NCBI GenBank assembly: GCA_029204225.1
Contig: CM055095.1
Span: 22,889,542-22,953,541, forward strand
DNA: 64,000 bases
Direction: 5' to 3'
Source: Diphasiastrum complanatum
Lineage: Eukaryota; Streptophyta; Lycopodiopsida; Lycopodiales; Lycopodiaceae
Part shown: in pieces, positions 23,427-34,667 of the stretch
Position numbering within the stretch: position 1 is the stretch's first letter
How the letters are laid out: each line of letters opens with the position of its first letter
The notes under the pieces: model-generated
The model's input: the letters and a program-made list of their open reading frames with translations, nothing else
Told to the model about the DNA's origin: nothing
Databases searched by the model: none
Position numbers and translations under genes: made by a program

Positions 23427-23618
23427 AGGTCGAGTGGAAAGAGACTAGATTTGTAGTTGGCCATTCCATACTTTTTCAGCATGTTGTTGAGATATCGTTG
23501 TTGATTGATAAAGATTAGTCTGCTAGGTCGATCTCATTGAATTTGGCTTCCGAGACAATAGTGGGCTGGACCCATGTCAGTCATCTTCTATTCTTGGGCC
23601 AGCATGCATTTTGTATCC
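23427..23618 (-). pseudogene. Copia reverse transcriptase C-terminal fragment
   Basis: On the minus strand the frame reads 'KMTDMGPAHYCLGSQIQ', a stop, then 'DRPSRLIFINQQRYLNNML' and 'KKYGMANYKSSLFPL'. This is the region just after the YVDD motif in copia RT. It differs from the other copia families in the window. It lies between the dispersed module and the gypsy integrase, so it is a small stray fragment. Confidence 0.7.
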
Positions 23619-23620
23619 TT

Positions 23621-23651
23621 CATCAGATTCAGATTATTACTGAATCTGATG
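23621..23651. repeat. Perfect 12-bp stem hairpin
   Basis: CATCAGATTCAG (23621-23632) and CTGAATCTGATG (23640-23651) are exact reverse complements separated by a 7-base loop, at the boundary between the copia fragment and the gypsy integrase. Confidence 0.7.
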
Positions 23652-23679
23652 GGTCGATCTCGTTGACGTAATGATATTA

Positions 23680-24150
23680 ACAAAAAGAAAATTATTAACT
23701 TTCTTTGTATCATTTTTTTTTTGTAGCTTCGACTTTCACCATCTTTGTATAGTAGTCTGTTGCTACCAGTATGTATCGATTTTTCCTTCGTCTTGTTGCT
23801 GGTTTGATCGGTCCAACAAAATCAATACTCCACTTTTTAAATGGAGCTAATGGTAAAATTGGTACCAACGGCCAAATAATCGATCTTGCAGGTTAATTTA
23901 TCCTTTGACACAGATCACAATTTATAATATATCTATGTACATCTCTATACGTAGTGGGCCACCAATATTTTCCATTCATAATTTTGCGAACTGTGTTCTT
24001 CAATGCATAGTGTCCTCCAGCTTCTTCTTCATGGAAAGACCTGATTACTATTTGGATTTCTTCTGGTTTCAAACACCTTCGAAGTTCATCATCACTTCCA
24101 AGTTAAAGTACACCTGATATAATAGTGTATGGTGCTACTTTATATTGAAA
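23680..24150 (-). pseudogene. Gypsy integrase fragment
   Basis: Pieces of the HHCC and catalytic regions can be read in alternating frames: a 'WKILVAHYV' stretch equivalent to 'YWWPTM', a 'NCDLCQR'-like Cys pair near 23940, and 'ATDYYTK'-like and 'KVEATKKNDTKKVNNFLF' pieces near 23770-23690. Heavily frameshifted and truncated after the first catalytic Asp region. Confidence 0.6.
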
Positions 24151-24163
24151 AACATTATTCTCT

Positions 24164-24769
24164 TTATGAGACATCTCTTTTGGATATACCAAATGTTTGC
24201 AAATATTGAATAATGTCGCCATATATGGATTTTTCGATATTCAATAGCATTAATTCTTCATCAGGCAAATTATTCGAAATAGGGTCTTTGGGTTCAGTAG
24301 TTTCCAATTTTAATAGATAGTTTGCATTTTCATGATGTTTGTCAGGTTGGATTTCTACTGTATAATCAAACTCTGATAGTAAAAGTATCCAACGAGCAAT
24401 TCGACCTAATAAGTCTGGTTTATTAACCAAATATTTTATTGCTTAATGATCGACATGAAATGTAAATGCATAACTTAATAAATAATGTCGAAACGTTTTT
24501 ACTGAATAAATCATTTCCAAGCTTTCTCTCTGAATAGCAAAGTGATTCTTTTCTGATGTAGATAATTGCATACTTGCATAATATATAGGATAATCTTTCT
24601 TTTCATCATTTTTCTGACTCAGAATGCTTCCAATTGCAAAGGGATAAGTGTCCACGTAGACATGGAATTTTCTGGTCCAATCGAGGGGTCGTAAGATTGG
24701 AGCAATCTTCAACTTAAATTTCAATCCTATAAGACTTCTGACGATCTGTACTCCATTCATATGTAACAT
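24164..24769 (-). pseudogene. Gypsy RNase H domain
   Basis: The frame has 'KFHVYVDTYPFAIGSILSQK', 'DYPIYYASMQLSTSEKNHF', 'MIYSVKTFRHYLLSYAFTFH' and 'GRIARWILLLSEFDYTVEI'. This matches the RNase H domain that removes the RNA strand during reverse transcription. An in-frame stop near 24440 separates the last part. The usual 'DAS' active-site start is 'VDTYP' here. Confidence 0.8.
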
Positions 24770-24799
24770 CTTTCTTTAGTAACTTGTTCAAAGGGGCTG

Positions 24800-26161
24800 C
24801 TATCATTGCATAATCTCGTACAAACCTTCGATATCCCAAATGGTCAAGAAAACCTCTCAACTCCCTCAGATTGGTCAGAGGTAAGAGTGCATCAATCACT
24901 TTGATCTTGTCCTGATCAACTTTGATACCTCAATTTGATATTCGATGGCCCAAAAGAATCCCTTCAGTCATCCCAAAATAACTTTTCTTGGGGGTGTAAG
25001 AATATAGATGTTTATCTGCATCTTTGTAATGTCTGTTCGAGCTTTTTCAAATGTTCATTATGTGAACAAAAAATACAAAAATCATCCATAACTATTTCCA
25101 AAAATTTCCTCAAAAAGTCTTGGAATATTACTGTCAACATTCTTTGAGATGTAGCAGGTCCATTACAAAGTTTGAATAGCATTCTACTATAGGCATAGGT
25201 ACCCCAATCCATTGTAAAGGTTGTTTTGCTTTGATTTTCTGGTCTGATTTGAACTTGATAATAACCAAAAAAAACTGTCCAGAAAACTGTACCTTTTATA
25301 CCCAGCAACTTTATCCAATATAATATCTATAAAGGGTAAAAGATGATAATCTTTTTCGTTGCTGCATTGAGTTTTCTGAAATCTTGACAAACTTGGATTT
25401 TACCAGTTTTCTTCTTTAGAACCACCACAATGGGTGATACTCATTCACTACTTAGAACTAGATAAATTATCCCGACGTCAAGAGACTTATCTAATTCTTC
25501 TTTCACAATTAGGGAATATTTAGGATTCAATCTATAATGCCTTTGTCGAATTGGTAAAACATCTGCCTTTAAATCGATTCGATGCTCTCCAAATTCACTA
25601 GAAATACTTTTTAAATTTTTTAAAGCCCAGGCAAAAACATCGATAAATTCCTTTAATAACTTATAATATAAGCTTCCATCAAATTTGAATAAGTGAAATG
25701 AAATATTCACTTCTTTTCCCTGCTCAAGAGGTATTCTTTTAACTTCGTCTATGTCGATCATTCCCATAGTAGGGTTTATCTCGTTTTTCCCATGTATTTC
25801 CCTATTCTGGGACTTGCTTGTGGCTCGGCTTCCTCTTCTTCTTCTAATTCATAGCATTCTAGATATTGAATATATATGTTTATATATATATATATATATA
25901 TATATTAGATGTTTCTGTTTCTGATCCTGAAGTAGATTCAGATCATGAAGTATAGCTGGAATCCGACTGGGTCTCACCTTGATATTTGTCTTTCAACCAA
26001 CTCATATGGACTTGCTTATTAGTTCCTCTTATAGGAAATCGGAATTCCTGTTTTTTTTCAATGAGTAATATATTAGTTTCATATGGCCATGGTCGACCCA
26101 GTAGTACTGGATAAGTAGGAATTGCTATTGGTTTAAATACCACAAAATTTAGCAAAAACAA
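24800..26161 (-). pseudogene. Gypsy protease tail and reverse transcriptase
   Basis: 'IPTYPVLLGRPWPYETN' near 26120 is the block that follows the aspartic protease in plant gypsy polyproteins. RT starts near 25690 with 'LKEFIDVFAWALKNLKSIS', then 'IRQRHYRLNPKYSLIVKEEL'. In another frame come 'FFGYYQVQIRPENQSKTTF' and 'MLFKLCNGPATSQRML', and then 'VMDDFCIFCSHNEHLKKLEQ', which keeps the two catalytic Asp residues. 'LRELRGFLDHLGYRRFVRDY' near 24870 leads to RNase H. At least four frame changes were seen. Confidence 0.85.
25875..25907. repeat. TA microsatellite
   Basis: About 13 TA units inside the gypsy element, between the protease tail and the RT start. Confidence 0.9.
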
Positions 26162-26904
26162 TCCCCTTCTATCTTTACTTCAACATTGTTGAGTAGTCCC
26201 ACTCCTTGTTTGATCAGCTAACCTTAAGAACTTATTAGTAGGTGTAATGTGAGTCAAATTTGCAATTCGATCTCTGGGGCTCCTCGGTCATCCATTCCAA
26301 CCTTATTAATGTTGACTATTGGTAGTCTTGGTTTCCTCCTTCGTCTTATCCCTAATAATTCTTTTAGTTGTTTTTAATAGAGGACATTGTCTTCTAAAAG
26401 CTGTTTAAATGTTATGTTTGGTCTCAAATTACCAAGATCTTCAATGATATCATAACTCAATCTTAAGAGCAAAGATTTTGTGATCTTTGGTCTTGTTGGA
26501 ACCGTAGCTTCCAAAGGTTTTTCAAAAGTAACTTTTTCTTTGATTTATTTAACTCCTTAGTAAGAAGTTGTTCTACTTCCTTCATTATATCTGGAGCAGA
26601 ATATTTCTTATCATCCATGTCATAATCAGGATTATCTTTTAGACTTATTGACTTTTTCTTTAGAATCTGAATTTTTCTTCAAGATTTTGCCTTTTTTTTT
26701 AGGTGATTCTGTTGTAGGTCAGATTTGATTTTGTCATTTTTGTTTGGTTTTGCTTCTAGTGCTCACCTTTGATACTTCAAAATCAATATCACTTGGCCAA
26801 TTTGTTTCTTCATCGGAAAGCTCGACTTGTTGAACCACTTCATCTTTATTTTTGTTATCCTTAGTGCCTCAGGTTTAACATATTTTACTAGTAACTTTTT
26901 AACT

Positions 26905-27038
26905 AGTGGCTTAGGACATTCTGAAGTTACATGTCCTTCAGCTTTACAATTTTCACACAAAGGTAAATATCCAATCTGTTTCTTTGGTTCAGGATATTCA
27001 TTAGAATAATGTCCAGGTGTTCCACAATTACAACATGT
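26905..27038 (-). pseudogene. Gypsy Gag zinc knuckles
   Basis: Two knuckles in tandem on the minus strand. The first reads 'CNCGTPGHYSNEY', in which the last Cys of the CCHC set is Tyr. The second, 'CENCKAEGHVTSEC', is a perfect C-x2-C-x4-H-x4-C. They bind genomic RNA in a functional Gag. Confidence 0.8.
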
Positions 27039-28400
27039 AGGTACCGGTTTTGTCCTTTTAACACCATTCTCTAGCTGATCGGGTATATATTTCTAACCTA
27101 GAATAGATTTCTTCACAGGAGGTTTATATGAAGAAGAGACCTGTGTAGCAGTAGTTTTTGAATTTCAGACTTGTACTTCATACACAGCTTCGCAAGGATC
27201 TACCCCATTAAATACATAACCTCATTATCGGAATTCTCTTTCTCTTCACTTTCCTCAACATTGGAAACCTGCATCTTTGCTCTACATTCTGAATGATGGT
27301 GTCCTTCTTGCATACACTTCATACACTATACATTCGATTTGCCTATTATATTTGCAAATTTTCTCTTATTCTTTGGTTGACGAAATTTGTACTTTTAAAT
27401 CATCGAACTTCTTTCCGAGTTTTGACACTTCCTTCTTCAATAAGTTCTGTTGTTTTCAATTGATATTTTTTGAATCTTCCATTTTTTTTCGATCTTTCGA
27501 ATGTGTCTTATGGCATTTCAAAGTTCTCCTTGGAGATTCATCCTCACTCAAACAATCTGAATCCGAACTAGAACTTGATGATGAACTAATTTTCGATTCA
27601 GTGTCTGATTCTTGGTCATCTGAAAAATAAATTTGTCTTTTCTTTTTAACAAGTTCCTTCTTTGACCTTCGACTTCTAGATATTCAAGAAGTCTCATAAT
27701 TCTCTACCATAGCTATTACATGCTCTAGAATATCAGTAGGTCCTTGTCTGCAATATCGATCTATTCTTTTGGGTAATCCCCTCAAGAAGCATTCGATCTT
27801 TATGGCCACCAGGTATACTCCATTTAGTTGACCAATTAATTTCTTAACCCTTCGAGTATACTTCCTTAGAGATTCTTTTTCTTTCTGTTGTATTGAATTC
27901 AACTAGGCTACAATTCGTGTTGAATAACCAATTTCTCTAAATTGCTTCAGGAAATGGTTTTTTAAATCTCCCCAAGTTGTTATCAAATCAAGTCCAATCT
28001 GGCTGTTCAGGCTTCTTTTCTAAGAAGTCCGGGAAATATCGTTAGGTTGTCAATATCAAAAAAAATTATATTACTTGCAGCAATAGATTCAAATTGAGAT
28101 ACATAACTATCTGCATCTTCTAAGGCCTTCTCTTTAAAATAACAATAACGGACCTTGGAAGAAGACAATCCTAGAACAACCACATCTTGTTTATCTTTGT
28201 CATTCGTATCATAGGGTGGACTGGGTGTTTATTCTTTTTCAGATTCACTACCTGATGTTGGCGATTCGTTATAATCGAGTCTCTTTCTTCGATCAATGTT
28301 GGTATCCTAGTGTAGCTCTCTTTCTTGCTCTCTGCACTTTCGTCTTTTTTCTCGCTCCTTTCTCTACCTTTCTCATCTTTCTCTCCAATATTGGTCTTCG

Positions 28401-28929
28401 AACATAAAAGTATAGAAAATCAATTTTTATGATCTCAGTATTTAAAAGGGTTGAAAAAATATAGTATGGGTTGAAAAATATGATAGATTGATTATTTTAC
28501 GAACATGTCCGAACAAGATCGGTTCAGATATTTTTTGAGCGTTTCCGAAAAAAGTTTGGTTCGAGTATAATTTTTCGATCAAGAAGTTCAATATGTATGT
28601 ATTTTGATCTGATTAATTTGGATCCACACGAATGCATGCGTTAGCAATTCCGTATAGACAAGTGGTATTTTCATCTCATGATTGCGCATGTCTTTTAATA
28701 TATATTATAATCTTATCAGAAAGACTGATCGCATGAATTCAAATCTTCTAGGATTATCTTTCAATTAGTGATCTTTTTCCTTATAAATTTGTCAATTAAT
28801 CTGTGAATCACCAATACCTTGGGCGTTTCAATTTCAATCTTCGCTTACAGTGCTCACTCCTCTGTCTCTGTTAGAATGGCTGATCGTGGCATAATCAGAG
28901 GTGGACGTGTAATTTGAAGACGGGTAATA
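28401..28929. other. Unassigned AT-rich interval
   Basis: This may be leader or LTR of the minus-strand gypsy element, but no primer site or LTR end was found. A short plus-strand frame after 'atggctgatcgtggc' at 28876 has no recognisable domain. Confidence 0.35.
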
Positions 28930-29470
28930 ATGCTACTCGATGTTGCTAAATACTCTAGCATTACCTTTGAAGATTCTACTCCTGCTAATTATGAAGGATT
29001 TAAGATCATTATGATCCAATCCACTTCAAAAATCTTGGGTTACAAAGAGAAATACTCTACCAATCTCACCAATGTAGAAAAATCAGCATCTACACACAAA
29101 ATGAGATGCAAACTCTAATAGAACTTGATCAAACATGAATCAAATGATAAAGTATTGTTGCTGTCCGTAAAAAACTAGCAAGCTACTGTAGTTCACACGT
29201 GTGGATCCAAAAATTGCAAATACAGATAATTCTACACATAGAATTGCATGCAATCACAAGTATATTGCACAATGGATAGTAGAATCCAAGAGAACCATGT
29301 ATAAGCATGAAATGAGATAGAGAAGAGAGAAGGTATGTGTCTCCATGAGTTACATACTTTTATAACAGGTACAAACCCTATTAAGCTACTTGGCTTTTCC
29401 ACCAAAATGCTAACCCTACTATTTTTGGGTCTAGATTCTAAGTACCCAACATTCAAACTCAAACCAAAAC
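28930..29470 (-). mobile_element. Copia LTR followed by leader
   Basis: The minus strand from 29470 to 29055 matches the complete LTR at 60118-60683 over most of its length. Shared features are a TATAAAA box (29358-29364), 'ctagacccaaaaatagtaggg' in pieces, the CACACGTGTG palindrome (29194-29203) and a TCTACA end at about 29055. After it, TTGGTGAGATTGGTAGAG and 'gtatttctctttgtaaccc' continue as in the leader at 60684. The first ~120 bases of the LTR are missing; RT coding sequence meets it directly at about 29470. Confidence 0.8.
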
Positions 29471-29875
29471 TTGTTTTCCAAGCTTCCAATGCTCCTCACT
29501 AGGATCTTGCATGAATAGACTCAATCTTCCAATACAATAGCTTAGATTTGGTCTAGTAATGGTTAGATAGATGAGTGAACCAACTAGCTTCCTATAGAGA
29601 GTAATGTCCTCGAAGGATCTTTCATTACCTCTTATAGTTAGCTTTACATGAGATTCCATAGGTGTATCACTAGCTTTTGCATCTACCATATGAAATCTTT
29701 CTAGAATAGAATTCACATACTTCTCTTGAGACCTTGAAGATCCATTTTCATCCAATAGCTTTCTTTCCTTAGGTAACTCCACCAATCTCCATGTTCCATT
29801 CTTCATAAGAGCTTGATACTCAAGATCCATTGCTTGGATCCACTCTCCTCTTCCTTCATTGCTTCATCTACACTT
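29471..29875 (-). pseudogene. Copia reverse transcriptase fragment with internal deletion
   Basis: The minus-strand frame starts 'MDLEYQALMKNGTWRLVELP', the N-terminus of copia RT. It then jumps to 'QEKYVNSILERFHMVDAKAS' and 'GNERSFEDITLYRKLVGSLI', which lie after the YVDD motif. The palm domain is deleted. The fragment runs into the LTR at 29470 without RNase H. It is continuous with the integrase part at 30684-31990 once the inserted solo LTR is discounted. Confidence 0.8.
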
Positions 29876-29880
29876 GTATG

Positions 29881-30678
29881 TGTGAAGAAGTGAAAAAGAT
29901 TATCTATGTTAGATATAGGGGTCTTATGTTTTTTACATCAAGCATCTAGGTGTAGGATGTTGATAGGAACAAATTTGGCATAGATGGCAAATTATGCATT
30001 TCCACTTGTAATGCCACTATTGAGCCAAGACAGAGTAAGAGGCTAAACTCGTGCCAATTAGAGTGTAGACAGGTGTAATGCTTTTTTTTGATGAATTCCA
30101 AGAAGTCCAATAGGATTTAGAGGTGGAACCATGTGAGGCCATTGGGAAAGTAATCAAATGAATCATTTTCTATCATGACACTTTAGAAAGGCACTCATAA
30201 ATTAATAGGAAATTGAGGTGTGCTTGAATATAGTCCAATAGAATTAAGAGATGCATGGATCAATGGTCCAATAGGATTAAGAGGTGACAAAGTATGGTCC
30301 AATCATAGTTAGGCATAGTGGTAGCTCGTGGATCTACTAGTATCATTGTACTCCTCATTTTGAAGCTAATTGATTTGGTGATTATATGGATTTTGAGTGT
30401 TATTGGATTTCTAGCTTTCTCTCTCTACCCAAGAGCTCATGATGCTTTTTCTCTCTCTACTAGAGGAGAGCAGCTTGTTTTTACTTAGTTTATTTTTTGA
30501 ATACTTCCCACACGGGTTAGTGAGAGTTGGAAGTGATTGAATGCATGTAGTAGTGTGTTTTTGCCATAGGATCTAAGATTGATCTTGAATCTCAATCTAG
30601 TCTTGATCTTGGTGCATCTACACACCTTAGGAGATCACAAGTACATGTTGTGGACAATCCACACATGTGAATTCAATA
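29881..30678 (+). mobile_element. Solo LTR inserted into copia pol, with 5-bp target duplication
   Basis: GTATG occurs at 29876-29880 and again at 30679-30683. The coding sequence on either side belongs together: integrase-RT linker '...VAFVTSFDEHT' on one side and 'SVDEA'-like then RT on the other. The 798-base insert starts TGTGAAG and ends CAATA, a CA terminus with one change. It has CT-rich blocks and a CACATGTG motif but no coding domain. The strand is not determined by content; plus is nominal. Confidence 0.75.
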
Positions 30679-30683
30679 GTATG

Positions 30684-31990
30684 TTCATCAAAAGAGGTTA
30701 CAAAAGCAACATAATTTCTAGAAACTACTTGTTTATCCTTTTGATCATATGTGAGCCTTGAAGGTACTTGTCTTTCCCTTGATGTTCTCCTTGGCTTTTG
30801 ACTTGATGAAGGTCCATCATCATCACCATCCAAAGTAGGGTCCTTTTCATCAACATCAAGAATGTTAGATCCATCCACACCTTTATCAATCATGCTTGAA
30901 GACACTTTTGGAATGTTCTCCTCATCAAAGATGACATCTCTACCAACAATCACTTTGTTAGTAGAAGGAATGTGAACCTTGTAGGCTTTACTCACCTCAC
31001 TATATCCAACAAAAATACCTCTTCTTGAAGTTGGATCCTCCTTGGTCCTATCTTCGAGAGTAATATTGACATAGCATGTGCATCCACAGGTTCTTAGGAA
31101 GTTGACACTCGACCTCCTCTTGAATAGCATCTCAAAAGGTGTCCTTCCATCCAAAATAGCACTTGGCCACCTATTACACAAGAAATTGGCACACAACAAA
31201 GCTTGATCCCATAATGGTTTTGGCACTTTTACATAAAATCCTATTCTTCCTTTCAGCCACTCCATTTTGTTGTGGGGTCCTTGATGTTGTATACTCCCTC
31301 TTGATCCCATGCTCATCACAAAAGGCCTTGAACTTGTGGGGTCCTTGATGTTGTATACTCACCACCATTGTCACTCCTTAAGCACTTGATCCTTGTGGAA
31401 AATTGGTTCTCCCTTGCATTTTTGAACTTGATAACGACATCATACCTTCATCCTTGCTCTTTAGTAGATAGATCCAACAAAATCTAGTAGAATATCAATG
31501 AATGTTACATACATCTTAGCTCCACTATTGCTAATTGTAGTAAATCCATGAAGATCCGAATGTACAAGTTGAAAAGGCTTTGTAGATCTAAATATAGATC
31601 TAGTATAAGGTAGTCTATGTGACTTAGACAAAGCATAAGACTCACAAACATGTTTGATGCCACTTAAGGAACTTGGAAGACCTATCACAAGCTTCTTCCT
31701 AGCCATTACCTCCAATGACTTGAAGTTGAGGTGTCCTATCCTTTTATGCCAAACCTCTTGAATAGGTATTTGCTCCCTTGCAACACATCCAACAAATGCT
31801 ATCTTCATGTCAAATACTTTGATGTCTAGCGATCTTCTCTCATCGCCAATGACGACATCCCACAATTCTTTCTCTATCATAATGTTTTTCATTTTCAACC
31901 TCAGCATAATTGAAAATCTTGTCCAATTTACTATTTTTGCTCAAAATGGACTCCCCCTTGTTTGCCATCTCCAAAATGCCTAAAACTCCA
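30684..31990 (-). pseudogene. Copia pre-integrase and integrase remnant
   Basis: On the minus strand, 'WHKRIGHLNFKSLEVMARKK' leads to 'CESYALSKSHRLPYTRS' (pre-integrase, second zinc Cys is Tyr), then 'VHSDLHGFTTISNSGAKMYV' and a broken 'TFIDILLDF'. Past a frameshift are 'EWLKGRIGFYVKVPKPLWDQ', 'ALLCANFLCNRWPSAI', 'GIFVGYSEVSKAYKV' and an acidic linker with 'SSQKPRRTSRERQVPSRLTY'. A small tandem duplication lies in the catalytic core near 31278-31355. Belongs with the RT fragment beyond the solo LTR. Non-functional. Confidence 0.85.
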
Positions 31991-32064
31991 TCTATAGGCT
32001 AAAAAAAATATGGTGAAGCTAATGGCAATGTCAATATTTAAAAATAATGACTTTCACTTTTAAG
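31991..32064. other. Short unassigned spacer
   Basis: No recognisable feature between the copia remnant and the direct repeats. Confidence 0.3.
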
Positions 32065-32358
32065 GGATGGTTTTTTTTGGATAAGTTCAGAATGATGATC
32101 TGATTGAACCTTTGCCACAACCAATCCAAACATGCGACATTAGTTCACTTAGATTTGTTGCATCAAAGCTTTGATCAGATCATCATCTGAACATATACAA
32201 ATATGCCAAGACAAAGACAATAGAGATCAAGGCAATGAAGACCAAAAATACAACCGATATATACGAGACCTCAACAAGGACAAGCGTCAATTTGATATCT
32301 AATTGTAGTTGTCACTAGAGTTCAAGTCACTGAAGATCTCTCCAATGGAGATAATGCA
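32065..32358 (+). repeat. Direct repeat, copy 1
   Basis: About 290 bases repeated at 32465-32755 in the same orientation with moderate divergence. Shared blocks include 'ggataagttca', 'ccacaaccaatccaaaca', 'caaggcaatgaagaccaaaa' and 'tgaagatctc.ccaatggag'. Inside each copy, 'gatgatctga...tcagatcatcatc'-type complementary segments could form a stem. No coding motif. Confidence 0.75.
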
Positions 32359-32464
32359 TTTCCTATTTATTTTCCTGTTATTAATTCAGGTTATGATTCA
32401 TTCATTTCAATTTCTAAGGTTTTTAGACAAGTTTGTTGTTCATAGCCTTGGTCTGCCTTGCATT

Positions 32465-32755
32465 TACCATGGTTTATTTTTGGATAAGTTCAAAAAGATG
32501 ATCTGATGGAACCTCTGCCACAACCAATCCAAACACGTGACAAACTTAGATTTGTTACAGCAAAGCTTTCATCAGTTCATCTTCTGAACATATCCAAATA
32601 TGCCAAGAGAAGGACAATACAGACCAAGGCAATGAAGACCAAAAATACAACCGATAAGTACGAGACATCAACAAGGGCGAGCATCGATTGTAATGATCAC
32701 TAGAGTTCAAGTGACTGAAGATCTCCCCAATGGAGATAGTGCATTTCTTGCAGGA
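32465..32755 (+). repeat. Direct repeat, copy 2
   Basis: Partner of the copy at 32065-32358, separated from it by about 106 unrelated bases. Several small indels distinguish the copies, so the duplication is not recent. Confidence 0.75.
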
Positions 32756-33312
32756 GACACAGAATCTTGATCAAGTGGCTTCCAAACATTTTTGCATTTA
32801 ATCCATCTTCTATAATACAACAGCAAAGTGAGCATTTGTTTTTCGATGTGATATCTAAATGTCATGGATGAGTAACATACTCTGCACTCAACTTGCTGAT
32901 TTTGTTATGTATCCCAACCATCATCCAACAACTCGGCGATTATATCAGCACTCAAGTCCTTACAAATAAACATTGTTTTCGTTCTCCGAACATTGTATTT
33001 GGAAAAAAAAATCAACAAAAATAGTAAAAGGTAGATACCAACTTGATCTATTATTTTTTGATCCAGTGCTACATTTTAATATCTCGAATATCAATATATA
33101 GCCTAGATCAAAAACTTTTTGAAATTGCTGCATCAGGAGAAATCCATTCCAGTGATTTTGCAAGTTTGAGACTAGAATCTAAATTTCCATCATTCTAGTT
33201 GGTACATGAGTGATAGGATTGAGTCTATAAGCTTTCTAAATTGCTAAAAGACTTTAGGTTCAGATCTCTTAGAGAAACCATAAGAGTTTCTAGTGCTTTT
33301 TCACATTCAAAA
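32756..33312. other. Unassigned, probable leader of the next copia element
   Basis: No gene recognised. The part next to 33313 is likely the untranslated leader of the copia gag. No LTR or primer site was located. Confidence 0.35.
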
Positions 33313-34667
33313 ATGGCATCAATGGGTGGGTTTTTGCTTGAAGCTAGTGAAAGACTTACATCCACTAATTATGCTACTTGGATAGTTCGAATAGAGTCTT
33401 TGCTTGTACTTCATGATCTTTATGACATAGTACTTGAGGTGGAAGTAGAACCTCAAGGAGGAGTTGAATTGGCTAAGTACAAAAAGAGATGTAGAGTTGC
33501 ATTACACTGCATAAAAATGAATGTAAGTAATGAACTTTTGAGAGAAATCTCATTCTGTACCACATCCAAAGAGGCATGGGATTCATTAAAAGCCATTTAT
33601 GGATCCAAGAACACTTCAAGGATACTCATGCTTAGGAATCAAATCCTTCAAGGCATGAAAGGAAGTAGTGAAAGTGCCCAAAATTATGTCTTTAGGATCA
33701 AATCTTTGAATAAGGAGTTGTCTTCTATAGATGATAAAATCAAAGATGATGAATTAGTTCAAATCATTTTGAATGGATTAGGAGATGATTATTCCAATCT
33801 TGTTCAAACCTTTGCTATTCAAGATTCACTTCCTAGTATTGAAAAACCTCAAAGTGTGCCTGTTAGTGAGAAGAGTAGAATGCTTCATATCAAAAGTAGA
33901 ATGAGTTCCTTATCTTTGAATGATGGTGATGAGAAAGCTTACTTTTCTTTGAAGGGCAAGAAGGAGAAGTTTCCATCCAAGAAGACTCAAGACATGGAGA
34001 TGGAGAACAAAGATGAAGCATCAAGTTCCAAAGGCAAGAGCAAGAAGGACAAGAAGAAGCTAAAGTGTTACTTTTGTGGAAAAAAAGGACATTTTGCATC
34101 CGAGTGCTACAAAAAGAAGAATGCCCAAGAGAAGGACAATCAAGGCCATCTTGTGCTTGAGGAGGAGGAAGAAGGAAATCTATCTTTGATGGTATCCTCA
34201 CCACAAACATCTAATACACTTGGTGGATTGATAGTGGGGCAAGCTCTCACATGACTCACAAAAAAGACTGCTTTTCTAATCTACTTTCTTACAATAGTTC
34301 TAAGAGATTTATCTTCACTGCAAGTGATCAATAATGTGAGATTGTAGGTGTTGGATCCACTCCTTTATGTCTAGGATCATCTAAAAAAGTAGATCTAGAC
34401 AATGTTCTTTATGCACCTTCAATTACAAAGAACTTGTTGAGTGTAGGACAACTTATGGATAGTGGATTAGATGTACATTTCAAGCATGGAGCATGTTCTA
34501 TCTTGAAAGATGAAAAATGTATTGCTAGTGGTTTCAAGCAAGGGAGGTTATTCAAATTGGATGCTAATGTGATGGTTGGAAGTGTGAACATGGCAAGGGA
34601 GGAGCTCACTCAAGTGGAATTATGGCACAAAAGGTTAGGCCATCCTAACTACAAAGCTATGGAGACC
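33313..34667 (+). pseudogene. Copia gag, protease and pre-integrase
   Basis: The ATG at 33313 begins 'MASMGGFLLEASERLTSTNY', the same start as the other copia Gags here. It is followed by 'YKKRCRVALHCIKMNVSNEL' and 'ILNGLGDDYSNLVQTF'. A perfect CCHC knuckle 'CYFCGKKGHFASEC' lies near 34070-34110. One frameshift near 34215 separates Gag from protease 'WWIDSGASSHMT', and a TAA falls after 'ASDQ' near 34331. Pre-integrase 'WHKRLGHPNYKAMET' ends at about 34667. There the sequence switches to the minus strand of RT. Gag itself (about 300 residues) is intact. Confidence 0.85.

Larger units (their letters stand above)
23660..28400 (-). mobile_element. Decayed Ty3/gypsy retrotransposon, minus strand
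   Basis: Domains follow the Ty3/gypsy order on the minus strand. Gag near 27900-27680 has 'KYTRRVKKLIGQLNGVYL' and 'FLRGLPKRIDRY'. Two zinc knuckles lie near 27035-26910 and a protease-region motif near 26140-26090. RT spans about 25770-24800, RNase H 24770-24400 and integrase from about 24150 to 23680. No LTR was identified at either end. Numerous frameshifts and stops make it non-functional. Presence of an integrase after RNase H rules out an integrated pararetrovirus. Confidence 0.85.

Noticed and set aside
23660-28400. Endogenous pararetrovirus (caulimovirid) as identity of the minus-strand element
   Set aside because: Zinc knuckle, protease, RT and RNase H would fit, but integrase pieces follow RNase H, which caulimovirids lack.
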